A stretch of DNA of 38,735 nucleotides from contig DF237463.1 in NCBI GenBank assembly GCA_000708835.1, positions 26,038 through 64,772 on the forward strand, written 5' to 3'. Shown one piece after another: positions 32,396-38,735 of the stretch. Source of the DNA: Klebsormidium nitens. Lineage: Eukaryota > Streptophyta > Klebsormidiophyceae > Klebsormidiales > Klebsormidiaceae. Made by a program: the position numbers and the translations under genes. The first letter of the stretch is position 1. Every line of letters starts with the position of its first letter. Below the pieces are notes generated by a model that was given only the letters and a program-made list of their open reading frames with translations, was not told the origin of the DNA and made no database searches.

Positions 32396-32403
32396 TGACG
32401 TCA
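32396..32403. promoter_or_regulatory. TGACGTCA bZIP/CRE-type site 2
   Basis: Second identical octamer, 53 bp from the first (start to start, about five helical turns) and about 240 bp upstream of the RCL1 ATG. Confidence 0.55.
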
Positions 32404-32641
32404 GCTAAGCGTTGGCAGAAATGAGTTGTCTGCGGGTCACAGGAAACCTAGAGTTTTGGAAAACGAAGGCTTCGGAAATTGCTTTCAGGAGCTGGCAATG
32501 CTCCAAAGCGCAAACCGTGACAGGTTGAGGAGAGAAATTTTGAGGTTCTCAGCATTACCTTTTTGAGCCAGTGTCCAGCAAGAAGCAATCTGGCTGGCGA
32601 GTTGCAGCAATTGAGTCAGCCGGAAACCAGGCGATCTCGTC

Positions 32642-35600
32642 ATGGCGCTTCGTATGAGAGGGGCTCAGTCTTTTCGACAGCGCCTTGTTTGCGCAACCTT
32701 GGCAGGGACGCCTTTCCGCATTGACGAGATCCGAGCCAGCGACTCCAACCCTGGGCTGAGAGACTTTGAGGCAAATCTGCTCCGGCTATTGGAGAAAGTC
32801 ACAAACGGCTGCGTCGTGGAGATCAATGAAACAGGTGGGTCTTTTGCAGAGAGGCGTCTCCGAAACTCCTTCAGAATTTCTTACCACCACTTCTATCATT
32901 GTGAAAATGGGCCAGAATCAGTCGTTGTGGTTTGCTTAGGTCACTTTCCAGGATTCTTGTTTGCATTGCTTTCTTTTTGAACAATGGCATCTAAAATGTA
33001 GATGGCGCTAGAATCCTGCAAAGCATGGTGGTGGGAAGTAAGTCTTCCTGGTAATGGTGACGCGCCAGACTTTGTGGTTATTGGAGTAGGGAGTCTACAG
33101 GCGTCCCTGGACAAGTCAAAACGTTGTACCACCATTTTTGCCTTTCTTTTCTTCGTTCAAACCCTAACCCTAAAACGCATCTCCTTCTAATAAACATAAT
33201 TTAGTCAGAGTTCAATCTTCAAACTGTTTGCACAGATGTGCCACCATCTCTGATGACAAGATTACAACAAATGATGACAACAATCCGTCATGCTAAAATA
33301 AAGCTTGGCTACCTTCTCGAGCCCTGTCAATCCCCTCCGGTTTCTGTCAGGTACGCGGTTAAGATATAAACCAGGCGTGATCGTCTGCGGTGGGGGCCTC
33401 GTGCATGACTGTGGGACGAGCCGGGGCATCGGGTACTTCCTGGAGCCGCTGATTCTATTGGCACTTTTCGCCAAGAAGAACCTGCAGATTGTGCTGCGGG
33501 GCGTCACGAATGGGCTGCAAGACCCTGGGGTAGACACGTTCCGCACGACCACCCTGCCGCTCCTGCGGCAATTCGGGGTGAGCACTGAGGGGATCCCTTG
33601 GGGTTGTGTTGATGTTGAACGAGCATGCCCTGGCCAGGTTTAGCAGGAGCTTCATATTTGACGCCCTGCCACCCCTGCGGCTCTATGGGGAAGCATGCAG
33701 GGATGAGGTTGGTCTTAGTTTCATGCCCGGTCGCCGCCTCCGGTTTTCTAGTGCTGATGGGTGGGAAGTTTGCTATCTGGGAAGTGGAACGGTCAATTTT
33801 CAGGAGCCACCATCCGTAAGATCCGAAATATGGGCTGATGGTGGTTGAATAACAAAGGCAGTATGTCCCTATGCGCTTAGTTCTTGAGCCATTTTTTACA
33901 TCTTCTCAATAGGATCTTGCCTGAGTGCCTAGGCAACACACTGGTGCCAGAGAGCAAGGCGCCCAGCGGCGTGGAATTGCGCTTCGATGGCATTTTTTTT
34001 GGTGTCTTCAATTCGGGGCAACTTTCGCGAGTAGAGCAAGTTATGCGCTCCCATCTCAAGCTGGAACAGTTGGATGATGACCCTACTGCACCATCCATAG
34101 ATGTTTGCTTCTTTCTGATTGACAGTGTGCACGACCGCCTTCTTGTATAGGTGTCAACGGACGGCCTGGAGCTCAGAATAGTGAAGCGGGGGGCGCCGCC
34201 ACTTGGAGGTGGGGAGGTGATGCTAAAGGTCCCGGTGGTCGGAGCGTCGCTGCAGGTGAGAGGGCAGTGCATCATGTTCCGTCCTCCCCTTGGATGCTTC
34301 GTTTTATAAGACTTGAACGCGGAGAGGGTTTTGCATTTTGATTCTGAAGAGGGACTGGTGGTAGGAGATGAGGGGGGAGGCTTCATACGCTGCTCGTTTG
34401 CAGCTTCACTTAATGGTCTTGACCACGCAGCTTGAAAAGACACCGTCTCCATTTCTGAGGGGCCTCACAACTGGTTAAGAAGCCAGGGGTCCCACCGATC
34501 AGTCCACTTACTGACATTTCCTCTCTATGCCGGCATGTAACTCTCATTAAGTAAAAGATTTGCCCTTTTGTGATTGACATCACCCGTTTGGTTCATGACA
34601 ATTCTCCGTCTGTTCAAAGGCTTCAGTCGACACAATCCCCCCGAATTGTTGGCGAAGCATCCCCTCCATCCCTTCCCAGAGTCAGCAGCGAGCCACCTCG
34701 GTCTTTTTTTGAGCGACTTCGATGCAGGGCAGCAGGACACAGTACCTCCGTTCATCCGCCACCCCGAGAACACCCTTAGACACTTTCCACACTACTCTTT
34801 GCAGGCGGTGAACTGGACGGACGAGGGCATGGTGAAGCGGATACGGGGGGTAGCCTACTCTGCCCGGGTATCCCCCCAGATGGCGAACCGCATGGTGGAC
34901 TCAGCTCGGGGGGTGCTCAACCGTCTCCTGCCAGACGTCTACATCTTCACGGACCATTACACAGGAGCGGAGTCCGGAAAGTGAGTTCGTTCAGCCCCAC
35001 CCTTTCGGTCTCAAAAGCTGAAGCGTTTTGAGAGCTGCTATGGCGGGTTTCAATCACAGGCTCAGCGGTCTTTGCTCGATCAGTCTGGAATCTCCGACTT
35101 GTGTTCGGGTAAGGTGTTTCTGCTTGAAGATCAAATTGCCTGTTCCTAACAGAAATAGGCGAACCGTAGGTACTAAAGTAGTATGTTATGCAGGTCCCCC
35201 GGTTACGGTCTGGCCCTGGTTGCCGAAAGTACGAGCGGATGCCTCATCAGCACGGAAGCCACCGCAGAGGTCTCATCCGCCGCAGACGAGCGGGATCGAG
35301 AGGCGGGCCCCGCTCCCGAGGCTCTTTTGCCGGAAGACATTGGTGCGCGCGCGGCCCACCAACTACTCGACGAGATTCGGCAAGGGGGGGTAGTGGACTC
35401 GACGCATCAGGTAAGATCAAGATGGTGCTGCCAAAGTGGGAGGTCAACGCATGGCTGGTTTGTGGTTGCTGGCTTTGGGTCTGTGCTTGTCCTTACAGGT
35501 TACAGGAGCACTTAAGGATGTTCAAAGTACAGTTTGTGGTTCTTGCTGACTTCAGAAAGTGTTGTCGATTGTTCAGACTGCTTTGCTGGTCCGACTCCCT

Positions 35601-36135
35601 TTTAAATTCGATTGCTGCATCTTGCGGAATGGAGAATTTGATTGTTGTCTGAGGCAGACTGCGCTGAAACTCTCATCTCGTACTTGCCTGAAGCCGCCGT
35701 TTTTGAGAATGGTTTTTTCCGATCTAGATCTGTATCTGGTGCCTAGACTCCGTTGAATTCTCAACCAGCTAAACGAGAAGTAAACGTTCTCGTGACCCTT
35801 CTGTCGTGGACATACTCCCCGGTTCTGTCGAGCTTTTCAAGGTACCACTTACTTTCGGTCTCTTGAGGCATCTCCTGTCTATGTCGACTTCCGAGTATTT
35901 ACCGGTTTTCATCGTTCCGTCGCAGGGTTTCTTGTTCATGCTCTGCGCCCTGTGCCCGGAGGACGTCTCGAAAGTGCGGGTTGGCCGGCTATCACCGAAT
36001 GCAATAAGGATGCTCCGGTGTATAAAAGACTTCTTTGGAGTTCAGTTTAGTATAAAACCCGATTCGGCTACTGGGACTGTCATTCTGTCTTGTGTGGGCA
36101 GCGGGTATAAGAATCTGAGCAGGAAGGTTGGATAG
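32642..36135 (+). CDS. RCL1: RNA 3'-terminal phosphate cyclase-like protein RCL1, 6 exons
   Basis: Nucleolar factor of early 40S assembly. It associates with U3 snoRNP and BMS1 and is needed for 18S rRNA processing; the family lacks cyclase activity (family knowledge). Exons: 32642-32834, 33351-33577, 34151-34255, 34805-34980, 35194-35410, 35926-36135, 375 aa, normal length, all phases consistent and GT-AG. Diagnostic stretches: AQSFRQRLVCATLAG, LLRLLEKVTNGCVVEINETG, RYKPGVIVCGGGLVHDCG, IGYFLEPLILLALFAKK, DTFRTTTLPLLRQFGV, KRGAPPLGGGEV (cyclase-fold signature), AVNWTDEGMVKRIRGVAYS, NRLLPDVYIFTDH, SPGYGLALVAES, GGVVDSTHQ, FMLCALCPEDVSKVRVGRLSP and GSGYKNLSRKVG at the C terminus. The start MALRMRGAQSF leaves the short N terminus typical of the family. 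Intron 1 holds a telomere-like motif; the 5' end of intron 2 mimics exon 3. Confidence 0.93.
33158..33174 (+). repeat. Short telomere-like motif (telo-box)
   Basis: The run caaaccctaaccctaaa contains two plant telomere-type units. It lies in the first intron of RCL1. In plants, AAACCCTAA telo-boxes are common near promoters and first introns of ribosome-biogenesis genes. It is too short to be a telomere remnant with confidence. Confidence 0.7.
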
Positions 36136-37304
36136 GTGTTGGTTCGAGTCTAGCCTAACGTCGCTGTATTATACGAGCATTCGCCGCCTGACTGCAAGAG
36201 CACTCTGCCTTTGGTCAATCCGTACCACGCGCAGGCACTTAATTCTGCCGCCTTTATAAGTCCCAGTCTGTCTGCGAGTCACTGAGTGGGTGCGTCTTTC
36301 CATCATCTCCCGGGTCCCCGTACGCACAAGGCAAAAGTAGAATATGGTACCTAGCTCGACAAAGCTCATGGTAGTGACATCGCCAGATGTTTCCGCCATG
36401 CCATGGATCGACCTTCCTGCGCATTACAGCTCTTTACACAAGCAAGACCGCCTAGGGACTAGTCGGAGTTTACTGCACGTGAACGTGTGGGCTGAGCATA
36501 CGTGTGCACAATCGTTGAACCATGCTGCATAAAAAGTTGCTTTCAATGTTAGACTGCCCTATATAGGCTGACGCTAGAAGCCAGCAACAAGTTGCATGCA
36601 TGTATGTGCAAAACCAAATCTATTTGGTTGCAGCCTCTCAAGTTCGAAGCCATATATATGTGCGGCATATGCCTAGGACGGCCATGCAGCTGGCGCCACT
36701 GACACCGTTCTGGATATCTCTTGATTTCATGGACAATTGTGTAGAACTTACTAGGAGGGATTGCATGATTGAACCGGCCAGTTGAAGTCTCAAAACATTG
36801 GATCAAGCTGGACAGGTTACGTGAAGACAGACGTGAGAGTTAGGCGACACGTATCCTGCACGGCCCGCGAGCAACTGCATGCCAAATACAGAAATTTAAG
36901 GCGAATATGATCTCAAGGCCTATATACAACACAGTGGGACTATACGCCGTCAAGTTACATTAAACGTACACAACTCTCACGTACAGTCCGAGCAAGTACA
37001 ATACTTTGCGTGCCGGCTAATGATGGTGGTCGTTTGAGAGAAAAGCCATTAATCATGCAACGCTCAGTATCTAGGTGCTGGCCCCAATTCAAAGGCGTCA
37101 ACCAACATCCGAGCTGTACAGACCTTGCTAGCCATGAGCTGCGGGAGCCGAAAGTTGAAGTATCAAACCTTGGGTATCGACAAACAACAAGGAAAATTAG
37201 CAACGCCTGAATAGCACAAAGCAACGGACAATGGATTGCCTCCGATATATACGACTGGGCGCACGCACTACAGCCCCTTGAATGGCCATGAAAGGCACCG
37301 CTTG
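36136..37304. other. Convergent intergenic region, no gene seen
   Basis: This lies between the stop codons of RCL1 (+) and the unrecognised gene (-). Short AT- and CATG-rich palindromic runs occur (around 36595-36665). A tRNA T-loop-like ggttcgagtct near 36141 lacks a matching stem. No coding or RNA gene is supported. Confidence 0.6.
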
Positions 37305-38063
37305 TCACGCCTTTGAAGCCAAACCTCGTACGCCTTTGAGAAGACGATCGATGCTACCGCTTGCTGACCCGGTCTCTAGAGAGTCCACCGCTGATTCCAG
37401 CACCCGTGCTTCACCCCTCAACACGTCGTATGCCATCCGGACTCGCCGCCTCGGCACCTTCTCTCCCTCAAACACGATGCTGTCGTCTAAGGAGACGAGC
37501 TCCAAGCCCTCAGTCGATCTTGCAGGTACCGGGGTGCTCCTCTTCCTCTTTCGCTGACGGTCAACGCCACTCAAGGACCCAGCAACCACTTCTTTCTTGG
37601 ACTCCAAAAACTCCGCTTTTGAACCGTCGGTTTTTGGCACCACATCTCCGGAGGTTTCCCCACCTCGCAACAGCTCCGCCAGCCGTGCTGCTTGCTCCCG
37701 ACACGTTCCAGACATGTCGTTGAGCCGAAATACAATCGTGAGGAGCGCGTCAATGTCCCTAAGCTCCGAGAGCCCACGCGGGGCCTGGGACCGTCGGAGC
37801 CGCTTGCCGCGCCCTTTGCCCTCTATCATGTCCAACTCTGCTGACGTCATGTTGATGATTCCTTCAAAGAACTGCATCCGCTGGAGCAACTTCTGGGCTC
37901 GGCCGGCTTTGTCAGGTTCGGACAGCTTCAGCATAAAAAGAACACCAACGTCTGGGTCTGCTAAAATAGTGCCCTCAGCTTTCGGGTCAAAGCCGTGAGC
38001 CCGCTGCAGGACTGCCAATTTCCGTGGCTTGAGGGGGTCATCAATTGGGAGCGGCATCCACAC
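37305..38063 (-). CDS. Unrecognised protein, 3' part of a longer frame
   Basis: I do not recognise this protein. From the candidate start at 38063 the frame encodes 252 aa; that start reads GTG, not ATG, and the first ATG two codons on (38057) gives 250 aa. The frame stays open upstream to 38171, adding PTPNNRRSQGQASPISDW and more without an ATG, so the real start is probably in an upstream exon or beyond the TGA at 38172-38174. It is hydrophilic and mostly helical-looking, with basic patches (GKGRGKRLRRSQ, RQRKRKR, PRRRVR) that could be nuclear localisation signals, and a Leu-rich amphipathic stretch (REQAARLAELLRGGE). No transmembrane segment, cysteine motif or catalytic motif is visible. 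The codon content looks genuinely coding. It could be the last exon of a gene leaving the window or a decaying element gene. Confidence 0.5.
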   Translation of the reverse strand: MWMPLPIDDPLKPRKLAVLQRAHGFDPKAEGTILADPDVGVLFMLKLSEPDKAGRAQKLLQRMQFFEGIINMTSAELDMIEGKGRGKRLRRSQAPRGLSELRDIDALLTIVFRLNDMSGTCREQAARLAELLRGGETSGDVVPKTDGSKAEFLESKKEVVAGSLSGVDRQRKRKRSTPVPARSTEGLELVSLDDSIVFEGEKVPRRRVRMAYDVLRGEARVLESAVDSLETGSASGSIDRLLKGVRGLASKA

Positions 38064-38171
38064 CGCCGCCTCGTCATGCCGAACCCAGTCTGAGATGGGG
38101 GATGCTTGACCCTGAGACCGGCGATTGTTGGGAGTAGGCTTTTTGGAGGTGGGGGCAGTGGAGGACTGCTG

Positions 38172-38468
38172 TCAATCTGAGGGCGTTGATAGTGCCACAT
38201 TGATAGTGGTTGTTGCCGCAGCTAGCGGCCTGAGAGATGCTCTAGTGTTCTGTGCACTTGCAGACCACTCTAGTTGGTCGGATGCCTCAGTTTTGCGCGC
38301 CTCCCTGGCTCGTAAACCAATATTGTGCAAGGCCACGGGCACAGGCTCATGGCACTTTGAGAGGCCAGCCGCCGACCATCGCTCAATACTGCTGATGGTC
38401 CATCTACCAACTTTAAAGTTGTTCTGCACCGCCGAGATAAGGCCCCTTGCCATCGCTTGAGGATACAT
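38172..38468 (-). CDS. Short unrecognised frame, probably upstream part of the same locus
   Basis: A 98-codon frame starting at ATG 38468, in the same frame as the 37305-38171 sequence and separated from it by a single TGA (38174-38172). It includes LISAVQNNFKVGRWTISSIERW and ARKTEASDQLEWSASAQN; no family is recognised. A second ATG five codons in (MARGL) is an alternative start. It may be an upstream exon joined by an unseen intron, or the 5' half of a gene broken by a nonsense change. Confidence 0.35.
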   Translation of the reverse strand: MYPQAMARGLISAVQNNFKVGRWTISSIERWSAAGLSKCHEPVPVALHNIGLRAREARKTEASDQLEWSASAQNTRASLRPLAAATTTINVALSTPSD

Positions 38469-38735
38469 TTCTGCTATCTACCGGATGTAACTATGCCAAC
38501 ACAGGTTTAGCCCATGCACTGCCACCAGGTTCAGCGGACACGGCGCGCCAACATTGTCGAGGACCGGCACCCTCAGGCAGTACATAGTAGTACTAATAAA
38601 GGTGCTTACATCAAAGCTAGCGGTGGCAAGCGGTATACATCAGCTGCTGGAGCACCAGCTCTGCTCCACCTGTAGTACTGTACGGTAGGTACGGTAGGGT
38701 GCTCATGGCGACAGCCGCCCATGCACCAGCTGCTG
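38469..38735. other. Right edge, low-complexity, no gene seen
   Basis: Contains short repeats around 38672-38699 (gtacggtag twice) and several cagctgctg/ caccagct stretches with weak dyad symmetry (38640-38735). No open frame of note. It may be the promoter or an intron of the minus-strand locus to its left. Confidence 0.45.

Larger units (their letters stand above)
31676..32641. promoter_or_regulatory. Divergent promoter region of VAC14 and RCL1
   Basis: 966 bp between the two ATGs. It contains two TGACGTCA palindromes (32343-32350 and 32396-32403), a perfect 16-bp palindrome catgcttgcaagcatg (32270-32285), and a ccaatca box near 32198. The open frames inside have no recognisable relatives. 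A shared bidirectional promoter is inferred. Confidence 0.55.

Noticed and set aside
33158-33174. Interstitial telomere or chromosome-end fusion scar
   Set aside because: Only two repeat units, inside an intron of an intact gene; a telo-box is the simpler reading.
33606-34150. Open frames inside RCL1 intron 2
   Set aside because: They interrupt a fully conserved RCL1 exon chain and match no known protein; kept only as a possible duplication remnant.
36135-36160. tRNA T-loop-like ggttcgagtct just after the RCL1 stop
   Set aside because: The flanking bases do not form a T-stem and no acceptor, D or anticodon arm can be found around it.
1-38735. Transposon, viral, CRISPR or gene-cluster system
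   Set aside because: No transposase, reverse transcriptase, integrase, capsid, long terminal repeats or spaced repeats were recognised; the genes are unrelated housekeeping and signalling genes.

Overview
This is a nuclear window from a green-lineage eukaryote. The best guess is a streptophyte alga (Klebsormidium-like) or an early-diverging land plant. The reasons are intron-rich genes with short exons and GT-AG introns, a plant-type SPARK receptor kinase, a plastid-type tandem thioredoxin/GST-N protein, a plant-like mitochondrial ribosome recycling factor and plant-like VAC14. The species is inferred, not proven. All introns were inferred by eye from splice consensus, reading phase and remembered family conservation.

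Layout: eight gene loci lie on strictly alternating strands. (1) 1373-9204 (+): receptor-like kinase with an extracellular SPARK-type cysteine-rich region, 14 exons. (2) 10614-13019 (-): RRP46-type RNase PH-fold exosome subunit, 5 exons. (3) 13509-16210 (+): ribosome recycling factor with an unusually long N-terminal extension, 5 exons. (4) 16967-20297 (-): protein with two thioredoxin/GST-N-like modules, 7 exons. (5) 20553-22571 (+): intronless F-box/LRR-like protein of 672 aa. (6) 23999-31675 (-): VAC14, the HEAT-repeat scaffold of the PtdIns(3,5)P2 kinase complex, 12 exons, with a GC-AG first intron. (7) 32642-36135 (+): RCL1, the RNA 3'-terminal phosphate cyclase-like rRNA-processing factor, 6 exons. 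(8) 37305 to about 38468 (-): an unrecognised reading frame interrupted by one TGA.

Three neighbouring pairs are divergent, with 489, 255 and 966 bp between start codons (RRP46/RRF, TRX-GST/F-box, VAC14/RCL1), so shared promoters are likely. The other neighbours converge tail to tail. The genes are mostly housekeeping: nuclear RNA decay and pre-rRNA processing (RRP46, RCL1), mitochondrial translation (RRF) and endolysosomal phosphoinositide control (VAC14), plus a signalling receptor. They do not form a single pathway.

No CRISPR array, rRNA, convincing tRNA, transposase or reverse transcriptase was seen. The most interesting structures are: a tandem duplication in VAC14 that copies a splice acceptor and the start of its exon as a premature-stop decoy; an RCL1 intron whose 5' end repeats the coding sense of the downstream exon; two overlapping, mutually exclusive hairpins in an RRP46 intron; paired TGACGTCA sites in the VAC14/RCL1 promoter; micro-exons in the kinase; recurrent GTGCG splice donors; and the TGA-split frame at the right end.
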